Source: Rhizopus sp. PT2906 (Eukaryota; Mucoromycota; Mucoromycetes; Mucorales; Rhizopodaceae). Taken from it: a DNA stretch of 64,000 nucleotides. The notes beneath the pieces are model-generated. The model searched no databases. It was given only the letters and a program-made list of their open reading frames with translations, and was not told where the DNA came from. The position numbers and the translations under genes are program-made. Shown piece after piece: positions 23,001 to 33,139 of this stretch. Position 1 is the first letter of the stretch. Every line of letters starts with the position of its first letter. Where the stretch lies: positions 1 to 64,000 of the forward strand of contig JAMYHX010000105.1 in assembly GCA_025529335.1 (NCBI GenBank). Direction: 5' to 3'.

Positions 23001-23676
23001 AATATGAATAGATGATGGCTTTTTGAAAGCAAATGAGTGTAAGGCATCAGGTGAAGGTTGAGGATCTGGGAAAGGTATGACAATTTTGTTCTTCTTGAGC
23101 ATATTATCTGCAAATTCAACGAGCTATAAAGCTGTAAGTAAGTGGCATAAACAAGATGAATTGCTCTTACCTTCATCGGTTTGCCTTCAGGGATACTATC
23201 AAATGTTGCCTTCAAATTGTGAAGTGCCTTTTCCAGTGCTTTGTGCTTATCATAGTTAATGCTGATTTCAGATAGTAATTCTTCAATCTGTTATTAATTG
23301 TTTATATAAGCAAAAGTTGAATTTATACATTGTTGCCTTGAGTGCATACCTCTAGTTTAAATATATTTGATTTAAATAGCTCCACAGTTTCTTTCAAGCC
23401 TTCCAATTCACCAGCAATGATATCATCTTCAGTGGGAGCTGTTTTCTTTATTTCAGTACTCTCGAGTTGATAGTCTTCTTCTTCATCATCCTCATCGTAA
23501 TCGTCCGATCCAGATTCATCTATGTACTCGTCCTTTATGACAGGTGCTTCCTTCTTAGCTATCTATATAAAGCCTTGAGCAACAATGACATAGTTTGAAG
23601 GTATCTAAATACTGACCTTAGCAGGAGGCTCAGATTCTGAGCTTTTCTTTTGCTTTCTCTTTGCAGTGACAGCCAT
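20010..23676 (-). CDS. UTP22: U3 snoRNP/UTP-C protein Utp22 (NOL6/Nrap)
   Basis: Four exons encode about 1,165 residues, matching the Nrap family's usual length. The first exon (MAVTAKRKQKKSSESEPPAK) is basic. The second carries an acidic patch (SGSDDYDEDDEEEDY), and the large last exon of 1,037 codons includes FPDPQPSPDALHSFAFKKPS, IHIVGGYALKT, and the paired nucleotidyltransferase-like/PAP-OAS1-like Nrap domains. ARTWIYQRGL and FGNKSELRRFKDGSIVEAVV-like blocks (here WGNKSELRRFKDGSIVEAVV) are characteristic. Utp22 joins Rrp7 and casein kinase 2 in the UTP-C complex of the nucleolar SSU processome and is needed for 18S rRNA maturation. The gene is divergent from NOP58 with 237 bp between start codons, so the two probably share a promoter and are co-expressed. 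Confidence 0.93.
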
Positions 23677-23913
23677 GACAACTTGAGAAAAAGTTTATGC
23701 GTAAAGAAAGAAAGGAACTTTGTTTTTTGGACAAAATGGCTGTGGCTTGAGTTTGAAATTTAGTGACACTTTTTCATTGAAAAGAGGCTTATTCTTGCTA
23801 TATTTAGACAGCAGCAGTGACTGCCTTCTTTTTACGCCTTACAGTGACAAGGAAAAAAAACTTTCCTTAATTTTTTTTTTTATTCTCGTTTTTTCTTTTC
23901 TACCAAACAGAAG
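23677..23913. promoter_or_regulatory. Shared divergent promoter of UTP22 and NOP58
   Basis: These 237 bp separate the two start codons. They include a T/A-rich tract at about 23,860-23,900 near the NOP58 side. No other gene fits here. I could not identify a specific transcription-factor site with confidence. Confidence 0.6.
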
Positions 23914-25520
23914 ATGCTCGTTCTTTACGAAACCTCTGCCGGTTACGCCTTGTTTAAGCTTGTCAAGGACAACAAATTAGATAAGCCTGAAGAGCTCTAC
24001 AAGGAATTTCAAGATGCCGAAAGTGCTAACAATGTGTAAAGAAATGTCACAACTATTTATTGATTTTGGCGACTAACGCAACTATCTTTTTTGATACTTT
24101 AGCGTTAAATTGAAGGCATTTGAAAAGTTTGAAAACACTACTGATGCTTTATCTGCAGTAACTGGTATTGTTGAAGGAAAGATGCCCAAGAACTTGAAGA
24201 AGTTCTTGCAATCAGAAATCAAAGATATGAACAAGGAACAATTGATTATTAGCGACCCTAAATTAGGTATGAATCAATAAGATGTGACAAGTTGTATGAA
24301 TATAAACCATATTATGAATAGCTTCTTCTGTTAGTAAAAAATTAGGCATCAAGGTTTTGTCTGATGGCACTGTCCAAGATCTTTTCAGAGGTATTCGCGA
24401 GCAATTCGAATCTTTAGTCACCGGTCTCTCTCATTCTGATCTTGCTGCCATGTCCCTTGGTCTTTCTCACTCACTCTCTCGTTATAAGCTCAAGTTCAGC
24501 CCTGATAAGGTTGATACTATGATTGTTCAAGCTATTGCTTTGTTGGATGATCTTGACAAAGAACTCAATACATATGCCATGCGTTGCAAGGAATGGTACG
24601 GCTGGCACTTTCCTGAAATGAACAAGATTATTGTCGACAATCTTGCTTTTGCCAAAGTCGTAAAGGCTATGGGATACCGTACCAACGCTAAAGACACTGA
24701 TTTATCCGCCATTCTTCCTGAAGAACTTGAAGCTGAAGTTAAGGAAGCTGCTGAAATTTCTATGGGAACTGAAATTTCTGAAGAAGATTTGCAAAACATC
24801 TTTGGCCTCTGTGACCAAGTTATCACCATCACCGAATACAGAAACCAATTGTATGAATACTTGAAGAACCGTATGAATGCTATTGCACCCAACTTGACTG
24901 CACTCGTTGGTGAATTAGTTGGTGCTCGTTTGATCTCTCATGCTGGTTCCCTCATGCAACTCTCCAAGCAACCTGCTTCTACTATTCAAATTTTGGGTGC
25001 TGAAAAAGCACTTTTCCGTGCCTTGAAGACAAAACACAACACACCCAAGTATGGTTTGATCTACCATGCTTCTTTAGTTGGTCAAGCTGGACCCAAGCAT
25101 AAGGCCAAGGTCGCTCGTTTACTCGCCGCCAAGACTGCTTTGGCTCTCAGAGTTGACGCCTTGGGAGAAACAGAATCCAATGAAATTGGTGCTGATGGTC
25201 GTAGCAAGGTTGAAGCTCGTATTGATTTGTTAGAAGGTCGCTTCGCTGCCAAGGCCAACAAGGATACCTCCATTCAAAATCAATCCAAGTTCAAGTTGAA
25301 TAAGGTGCAAGCATACAATGACAGTGCTGACGTAGCCATGACTGAAGCAGCACCAGAAGCAGAAACAAGTGCCAAGAAGAGAAAGGCTGATGAAGTTGAA
25401 GAAGATGAAGAGCCAGTTGAAAAGAAGGCAAAGAAGGAGAAGAAAGAAAAGAAGGAGAAGAAGGATAAAAAGGAGAAGAAAGAGAAGAAGGAAAAGAAAG
25501 AAAAGAAAAACAAAGATTAG
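23914..25520 (+). CDS. NOP58: Box C/D snoRNP core protein Nop58
   Basis: Three exons (introns about 24,037-24,102 and 24,266-24,321) give about 495 residues. The N-terminal domain starts MLVLYETSAGYALFKLVKDN. The Nop coiled-coil and Nop (snoRNA-binding) domains follow, with YGWHFPEMNKIIVDNLAFAK, then PNLTALVGELVGARLISHAG and GAEKALFRALKTKHNTPKYG. The tail is a lysine-rich KKEKK repeat typical of Nop58 rather than Nop56. Nop58 scaffolds box C/D snoRNPs with Nop56, fibrillarin and Snu13 for rRNA 2'-O-methylation and U3-dependent processing in the nucleolus. I checked both introns for box C/D snoRNA signatures and found none. The gene is divergent from UTP22, another U3-linked protein. Confidence 0.95.
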
Positions 25521-25884
25521 ATAACTTTGTGTGTGTGTTTGTGCTTTTTTTATAATTTGTAAATATATATGAAATTTTCATTGAAAACCCACCACATTGT
25601 CTTGCTTTCTTTTTATATTAATAGAGTTCATTTTTTCATTGATTTTTGCTTTCTTAAATAAAACTTATAGTGAAGTTTATTCCAAAAAAAGAGTTGAAAC
25701 TTAACTTCATAGCAAAAAATAAGTAGTCGTGGTTTTATTTAGGCCTATCAGATATAATTTCCAGGACATTTATTTTTCAGGGCAAAATTTCCCATAGTGC
25801 GTTATTGTCCGATATTGTGCTAGTCTCTGGTGATTAAGCTGTCAATACCTAGAGCCTTGAAATTCTAATAGTGAGAGTGGAAAA
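25521..25884. other. Intergenic, NOP58 3' flank
   Basis: AT-rich 3' flank with nothing coding that I can support. Confidence 0.5.
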
Positions 25885-26130
25885 ATGGTTTGTGGTGGGT
25901 GCTTAGATGTGTACTATTATTCGTTACCACCAAAATGTAACAAGGACAGCCAATGCACTGCGTGTCCTTTTGGCGAGCAACGGGTTATTCGTACTCTTTC
26001 GCATGTTTGCACATCAAATGGATGAACCTTTGATTCGATTTGTAAACTACAAATGGAAAGTTGTACTGTATTCCAAAAAATAACGACGCTGCTACTGAGA
26101 CTGAATGTCGTGCTTTCCAAATTTAGATAT
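25885..26130 (+). pseudogene. Kazal-type protease-inhibitor fossil
   Basis: From ATG 25,885 the frame reads MVCGGCLDVYYYSLPPKCNK, then DSQCTACPFGEQRVIRTLSH, then VCTSNG-stop-TFDSICKLQMESC. The cysteine spacing and the CTSNG.TFDSICKLQ core match the Kazal/follistatin fold (usual core C-x6-Y/F-x3-C). The only interruption is a TGA at 26,023-26,025 in the most conserved loop; a CGA-to-TGA change would explain it. No signal peptide or flanking Kazal repeats are visible, although a missed upstream exon is possible (an acceptor-like AG precedes the ATG). Kazal proteins are secreted inhibitors of serine proteases. This copy cannot make a full domain, so I call it a pseudogene. Confidence 0.5.
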
Positions 26131-27032
26131 GGTATTGAAACCATTGTAATATTGTCAGAGTAACAATAATTGCATACTCATTTTCTTCCTCTTTTTGACA
26201 TGATGTCGTTTTATTCAAACATATTTTTCTTTGTCGTCTTTTTACGTAAATAATTTATAAAATTTACAGTGCTTCACACCAATAGCTTTAACAGCCTCTC
26301 GAACATTAAATAAGATACCAAATACTTTGCTGATCGAAAATGCTTTTCTGAATTCATTTTTCCATATCAGCAATGCGTTTGACATTTCCCTCTATAACAG
26401 TTATGATTTGAGTGTTCATTTTAGTTTATTCGAAAGAATATAGAAAACGTATTTCTGTGCCTGAGCCAGTTTTAGAAATAAAGCATTTGTATTTGTTGTC
26501 CAAAACGAAGTTTAGCAAACTAAAGATAATTAGCAGTGAACATCCAAGGCGAATTACCTTGGCTCTAAAAAAGTGAAACCCGCATATTGGTTAATCACAT
26601 TCCGTAAATTGAAGAAATCAAAAACCGTTGATTGGGAATTTTTCTGCAAATCATTGTATGCGGCAAAAATCATATGTTGCTGACAGTAGCAATGCCTTTC
26701 CTTTTGTCATTAGACAGTGCTATTACGACTTAATCTACAGCAGTATGCACACCGTTTTGTTAGCAGTCATCCGTTTCTTCTTCGTCCTTTGCTTTGCCCT
26801 TCGATGAATAAGCTATAAGAAGGACATAGTTCAACTAAACAAGTAGAGGTATTATCATGGGTATTTTAGCTGTAAAAAGAATAGACACTAGGACATTTGC
26901 TTCTTATTTTATATTTTAAAAAGACCCTATGCTGAACTGAGAATAAAAATTATGCTTAAATGAAAACCAGATGTCTATGATTGTTAAACTGAAGCATCAT
27001 TTTCTTCCTTTTTCTTTCTCTTTCCCTTAAAC
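26131..27032. other. Intergenic with weak coding-like traces
   Basis: Upstream region of the CSC1 gene. Minus-strand sequence at about 26,240-26,430 reads partly like protein (MNTQIITVIEGNVKRIADME followed by stops), which suggests another decayed ORF, but I cannot assign it. Confidence 0.35.
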
Positions 27033-30000
27033 ATGTCATTGACGGCCTCAGTGACAGGGCCAAGCCCTACTTCTTTTATACCATCAACAACATCATTCAT
27101 CCATTCGATACCTACCAGTTTATCATCAGTGAATGGGTCATCTATCATTACATCATCTCCCACAGTCTTTACATCTACCAACAGCACTGTACAAACATCC
27201 ACAATACCTGCTTCAACGTCCACAGTGACTCCAGGCCCTTTTTTTCCTGGAGGTGAAAAGTTTTTTAATACGCAAAATCCAAGTAAACCATCTATACAGT
27301 TTGGGATTTGTGCTGTGGCTGGCCTTGTGTTTTTCATTGCCTTTTGTTTCCTAAGAGTAAGGTAAGAAAACAAAATACATCTTTAAAACTAAGGGGAACT
27401 TATACGAAAAACAAGGCTTCCTGTTATGTTCGCACCACGTAAAAACATGAAGAGGTACAGAAAAAAAAAGAGAAAAGAGATGATATAATGATCTGATCAC
27501 AGTTTGATAGACATAAACCACCAGAATTATCCAATTCTTTTTTTGGCTGGATTATACCTGTATTAAAAGCCAGCACTGAAGAAATGCTACTCAATGTTGG
27601 TTTGGACGCGGTTTTGGTAATTGAATCAAAGATGCACTCTTTACAGAACTTATCAACCATTGTTTGTTATTAGATGCTTCATTTTCTTGTAATGGCAATG
27701 AAGATATTCGGCTTATGCTCAGTATTTGGTGCCATCATACTAATTCCGATTAGTGCAACAGCCAAAAATAATGAAAAATCAATGAGTGACATTGAAAAAA
27801 TATCCATCACTCACACTGAAGATGGAGACTTGCGACTGATTGCGTTTCTCGTATTCACCTATTTTGTTACCATCGTCACTCTCTATTACCTGACACAGAG
27901 CTATTACAACTACGTCTATTTGCATGCAAAATACATGCTCAACCAGTCTAAACAAATGGTCAGTCGATCAGTCATCGTCACTGGTATTCCAGAGCGGCTT
28001 AGATCGGATCAAGCTTTGGCAGAGTATTACGAAAACTTGGGAATTGGCCCTGTTGAAAGCTGTTATGTCGTACGAACCGTTCACCAATTGGATAAGCTTG
28101 TCAAACAGCGAGCCTCTGCCTTGACGAAGTTGGAGAAAGCTTATGCCAAGTATTGGGGCAACCCTTGTCGTATACCAGGCTACGATCCGGATACAATATT
28201 GGATGATGTTGAAATGTATAAAAAGGTCCTTGATTTAGCCGAAAAGAGAAACGATAGCAGCAGTAGCAGTAGTAGTGATAGTGAAGTAGAGGATGAGAAC
28301 GGGAATAAACAGAAAAAAAAGTCCTTTGCACTACGTTTAACAAAAAAGAACACTTGGAAACGAGCTGTAAATACCACATTTTTCAAGGGACTCATCGATC
28401 CTCTGGAACAAGAGAAAAGATCAAAGCGACCAACAGTGCGTACAGGATTCCTGGGTTTATTTGGAAAGAAAATAGATGCTATTGAGTACTATACTGTGTT
28501 ATTTGACAACTTAGATAAAATGGTAGCCGAAAAAAGACGTTCGCCCCATTATGAGATGACAAATGTTGCCTTTGTCACGTTTGAGCATATGAGTAGCGCT
28601 GTAAGTATGATTGATGTAGTATTGCATAACAATGAATGTTAACTTATATAGGTCATTGCCTCCCAAATTGCCATTCATCCTGAACCTTTTGCATGTCGTA
28701 CTATCTTGGCTTATGAACCAAGAGATGTTTTGTGGTCTAGCGTTGCCATCCGTGGTCGTGAACGAATTATACGAGAGATTATTGTTTGGGCAATTACTAT
28801 TGCACTCGTCATCTTTTGGTTTGTACCGGTCACTATCTTATCATCTCTCTTGAGTCTGGAAACGCTCAAGCGCGTTATACCTAAACTGGCTAATGCAATC
28901 GAGGGCAACGAAGCCTTGAAGGGTTTTGTGTCTTCATTCGTGACAACTGTAGCACTTAATATTGTTACTTCTGTGCTGCCCTTAATCTTTGATGGTAGGA
29001 TTATCACTAAAATACGAGCGCAGTAAACTGACTTGATGATTACCATAGCTCTAGGATATTATCAAGGTTTACGAGCGCGTAGTGCTATTGCCGAATCGAC
29101 CTTTAGCAAGTAAGTACTTGTATAAAATATGTCAGCAAAAAAAAAAAAATAACTCTTCATACAAGATATTTCTTCTTTTTGGTCTTTTTCACATTGATTA
29201 CGTTTACTTTAGCTAATGCAAGTATGCAAACGGTTATCGATTTTGCAAACAACCCAACTTCTATTCCAGAAAGACTAGCTGATACACTTCCTAACGTATG
29301 TATAAGTACGACTTATATATTTATACACGTGTATACTCACATATCAAAAGATTGCTCCCTTCTTTATCAATTATGTCATTTTACAAGGATTTTTACTGTA
29401 AGTAAAGCGCATCATTCCATACAACATTTGATAAGCTTACCACTGATTAATATAGAATGCCAATGAACCTGTTATTACTGGGAGCACTTATCGTACGCGG
29501 CTTTTATCATGTCTTTATTTGTAAAACTCCAAGAGACCATGCTGAAAATAGAGCCCCTTGGTCATTCAATTATGGCACTGGCTATCCTGTACCTTTACTT
29601 GTATTCATCATTGTTCTTGAATACTCATGTATCTCGCCGATTATCATGGTATTTGGTGCAATTTACTTTTGCTTCACCTACATCGTATACAAATATCAGT
29701 TTCTTTATGGTACTATTCTTCAAAATCATATATAGGACATGCCATTAACATCATTACAAAAAGTTTATTTTAGGCCTTATGAAGCTGCTGGTAGATTATG
29801 GATCATGACCGTCCCTCGTATCATCTTTGGACTTGTATTGTTTCAATTAACCATGACTGGCTACTTTGTCTTGAGAAAGTTTATCGCATTAGGTGCAACG
29901 TGCGCTCCACTGATTGCCATTACTATCCTTTATAAACTTATACTTGATCGAGCGTTTTTGAAGAACGCACGTAATTTGCCTATGCAGCTACTTCGCGATA

Positions 30001-31172
30001 ATATGCAAAAGTTACCAGATGTTGTGGATCCTTCAGACGACGATGATGACGACGACGACGATGATGATGATGGTAATGATACGCAACAACAGCAATTGAA
30101 GGAAGAAGATCATTCCAAGGATAAAAATAGTGATACTGCAGCCACAGACAGTATTGAAAAGGTTGACCACGAAAAACAAATGGTTAGAAACAAATGGAAA
30201 ACCGCTGCCTTATCTGCAGTGCAGATCGGAGCGAAGACAAAGGAAGAAGAAAAGACAAGTCCTGAGACATCCTCTGTATCAATTGTTAGGCCAAGACATC
30301 GAAAAGTAGTGTTGGATGAAGACGACTACGAGGCAATTCCCGATAAATTAACTGACTATCGACAGCCTCCTATGCAGCTAAACCCTGGATTATTAGATAC
30401 CGGTTTGAAGAGATATGGTAATCCTTGGATCGTTGGAGTCTTACCACAACTATGGTTACCCATGAAAGAACCAGGTCAGGCTCACAAAGAAGGAAAAGAA
30501 CAGTCCAAACGAAAGCGCGCGAGTGACGCATTCAACCGTCGTTCAGAAGGAGGAGGCACCTTGGCTCAACATTTGGCAGAAGTTCTTAGAAGAATGGAAA
30601 TGGAAGCCAAAAGGAAAGAGAAAAAGCCTGATGAAAATAATAGAGAGGACAATAAAAATAACTCAAGACAAGATAATCAGCAACGTACAAAAATTGCTCA
30701 GGAGAGTGCCCAGATGACTGCAGCATCTTTGGCAGGTCATCGTCCAAATAACAAAACATCTGCATTACGAACTTTATTCAAAATGGGCGCTTTGAAAAGG
30801 CAAGGTCAAAAAGCAACGAAGGATGCACAAATAGACGAAGTAGCCATGAGCCCAGTAGAGCCTCAACATCAAGATCCACTTGAAGCGATTGAAAAGGGTC
30901 CGCCTGTGAAAGATGATAGCAGCGAAAGTAAGGCATCTGCAGCTAAGTCTGTTCATGCAACATATTATCATCATCCTGAACGACGCAGGCATCATTCAGA
31001 AAACACAGCGCACGCTACTCCTTCTAGACCAGAGGTGCATCATTATGGAGTAAGTTCCCCTGCTGCATTTCATGATGAATCTTTAACAGACGATGAACAT
31101 GTGGAGGATCATGGAGAAGATCGCTTACCAGCCAAGAGACTGAGTAGTGTACCCCTTATTGATAGAAAGTAA
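27033..31172 (+). CDS. CSC1/OSCA/TMEM63-family mechanosensitive cation channel
   Basis: About ten exons give a protein of roughly 1,250 residues. The extracellular N-terminus is Ser/Thr-rich (PTSFIPSTTSFIHSIPTS). TM0 (FGICAVAGLVFFIAFCFLRV) leads into RLPVMFAPRKNMKRHKPPEL and FFGWIIPVL, the late-exocytosis/DUF4463 region. A cytosolic RSN1-type domain follows (SRSVIVTGIPERLRSDQALA), with a poly-Ser loop. Then comes the RSN1_7TM pore domain: EPRDVLWSSVAIRGRERIIR, the ALGYYQGLRARSAIAESTFS region, FFINYVILQGF and YGTGYPVPLLVFIIVLEYSC. CSC1/OSCA/TMEM63 proteins form stretch- and osmotically gated Ca2+-permeable channels. The C-terminal tail is unusually long, about 390 residues, with an Asp run (about 30,037-30,072), Lys/Gln-rich and His-rich segments. 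Splice phases were checked across the first four introns and hold. Confidence 0.9.
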
Positions 31173-31235
31173 ATAGTATGTGAATAAATAAACTGTCGTG
31201 TAAATACATTGCAAATAAATAAACAAAGAATTTTA

Positions 31236-32939
31236 TTACAACTCTGAGAAGTGTTCATGTTCGATCAGCCTAATTTTAAAGTCTAAAGGTATCTTGATGC
31301 CTTTTATCTCGCTATAGCTATCCAGACTGGGATAAAGCTTGTTCCCTCTATGGGAGAGTGCTGGTTTAATGGTGCAACGGGCCAGCGTTTTGATGGTTAT
31401 GTTAAACATGTGTTTTTCCATCTATTTAAAAAAGAGTATGTTGGCATATCTTGTGATTATTCAATAACCTTGTAACAAATTTACCAACTCAATCACAGGA
31501 TTAAAGTGCGTATACCAGCTAAGTGCAAAGTCTCTTCTATCATGTGGGCTGCCATTGAGATGTGCATTTGATTTAAACAAAGCACTAGCGGTAGAACTAA
31601 AGTGCCATCCTAACCCATGTGTTCTTTGTAAGGGATTACTGTATTCGTCAAAGGCGTGATTCTTGTGAATAGCTACAATCGTAAAAAGAATGAGTAATCG
31701 ATGATGACGCTTTGGCAAACTTACTGTCTTTTGATAGCCTTTGTGACGTATTAGTTATGGAAATCGTATGATATCTAAAACATTGTTCTTGGAAAGAAGC
31801 ATAACATGGAAGCCTTAAACGATCTGAAAAAGTAGGTTGGCGTCCATTTAGCATGATGAATCGATTTAATTCTCGTGAAATATTTCTTTGTACGTCCGGA
31901 TAGTAACAAAATATAGTATATACCCGTACTGCCATACTGAACATAGAGTTGCAGCTAATTATGAAGAATTCACCTGCATGATGTTTAATAAGAAAAAGCA
32001 TCAATACATATATAAAGTGATATACCGATAATAGAACTTATGCTATCATTATTAAACCGATGTAATCGTTTTGTGTTATCCATTCGTTTAACCATGTTAT
32101 CTTGTTCAGTTTCTCTAGCTGATTGTACCAAGTACTGTATCAAAGGTTGAAAGTATGTACGATAAAACACATCCAAGTCCTTGTCCTTACAAGTTTCAAT
32201 GCTTGACAATGACCACTTCGATTTTTGACCATCCAACGCTTTTTCTAACTCGCTGTATTTGAGCAATGTAAGCTCAATCCTCTGGTATAGCTTATCGTCT
32301 AGAGAGGCAATGCTTGGGCTACCAAATACAAGGAACAGCATGATATTGACAATGGATAGACGGATATGAGGACTTGGATTAACACCATCATCTGCCAAAG
32401 TATATCCAACAAGACTGCTGATAGACTTGTTTATCTCTAGATCCAGCAGAAAATCAAGTTTATTCAAGAGGATAGGATTCACTAGGTTGCAGATTGCTAC
32501 TCTAATGTAATTCCACGTCTCTCTAGCGTGGTCGGTATAAATAGGCGTCCTAGAAAGCGTATAATATTATTGCATTATATTCTGTAAGCTAAGCGTCTCC
32601 TTTGTTTTTTTTTTTACTTGTCACAGCTACAAGCGCTTGTGTCTTTCTTCCATATATTGCATACACAAGTAATTTTGGTTTTGCTTTTTCCTAAAGAGGG
32701 AATGCACTCTTCATAAACACGCATCAATTAGTTTTAGAACAATAACATTGGTGTATAAACCTTTTTCTTTTTTTTTTACCAATACAACGTCTAAAGCGGC
32801 TAGGCTTAGAAATATGTGTTGAATCGAAAGATGTATCGAGCCTCCTAAGGCCAATTATCATTTTTCTGATGGAGACAATTGCAAGAATAGGCACTATGGT
32901 TGTGCTCAACACAATAAGACAACCTTTAGAAAAACTCAT
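31236..32939 (-). CDS. Cytochrome P450-like protein lacking heme ligand and catalytic motifs
   Basis: Six exons splice in phase with canonical sites to about 460 residues, with no premature stop. An N-terminal anchor (MSFSKGCLIVLSTTIVPILA) and several P450 landmarks identify the fold: YYPDVQRNISRELNRFIM, GRQPTFSDRLRLPCYASFQE, RDFALSWYTHFNPVIEL and the MFNITIKTLARCTIKPAL C-terminal helix. The active-site motifs are gone. The I-helix A/G-G-x-D/E-T-T is replaced by IISCNSM. The K-helix ExxR reads QCFR. The heme loop FxxGxRxCxG reads FALSWYTHFNPV, so the axial Cys is Asn. About 50 residues around the PPGP/beta-1 region and about 20 residues after the K helix are also missing. It cannot bind heme in the normal way. 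It is either a P450-derived pseudoenzyme or a pseudogene caught before frame loss. It ends 63 bp from the convergent CSC1 gene. Confidence 0.75.
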
Positions 32940-33139
32940 TATAAGAAGAAAATGAGAGGAAAAGACAAGAGTGTAACTTGGCAACAAATTTATAATACTA
33001 TAGTAATAATGAGTCCAAACCTGTATGCTCATTATATTCATTTTATTATACTAATTATGAACCATTGTATGTCATTCACATCTGGTAATAAGGAGGGAAG
33101 GGGGGTATAGGTTTATATGTACACATCTTTCACATCGCT
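32940..33139. other. Intergenic
   Basis: Short AT-rich spacer between the P450-like promoter and the 3' end of the RFWD3-like gene. Confidence 0.5.

Noticed and set aside
24037..24321. A box C/D snoRNA hosted in a NOP58 intron
   Set aside because: Neither intron shows a convincing C box (RTGATGA) paired with a D box (CTGA) and terminal stem; the introns are too short for both.
26984..27373. 129-codon open frame on the minus strand
   Set aside because: It is the antisense shadow of the first CSC1 exon, whose Ser/Thr codons give an artificial Asp/Val-rich reading; the plus strand has the family sequence and correct splicing.
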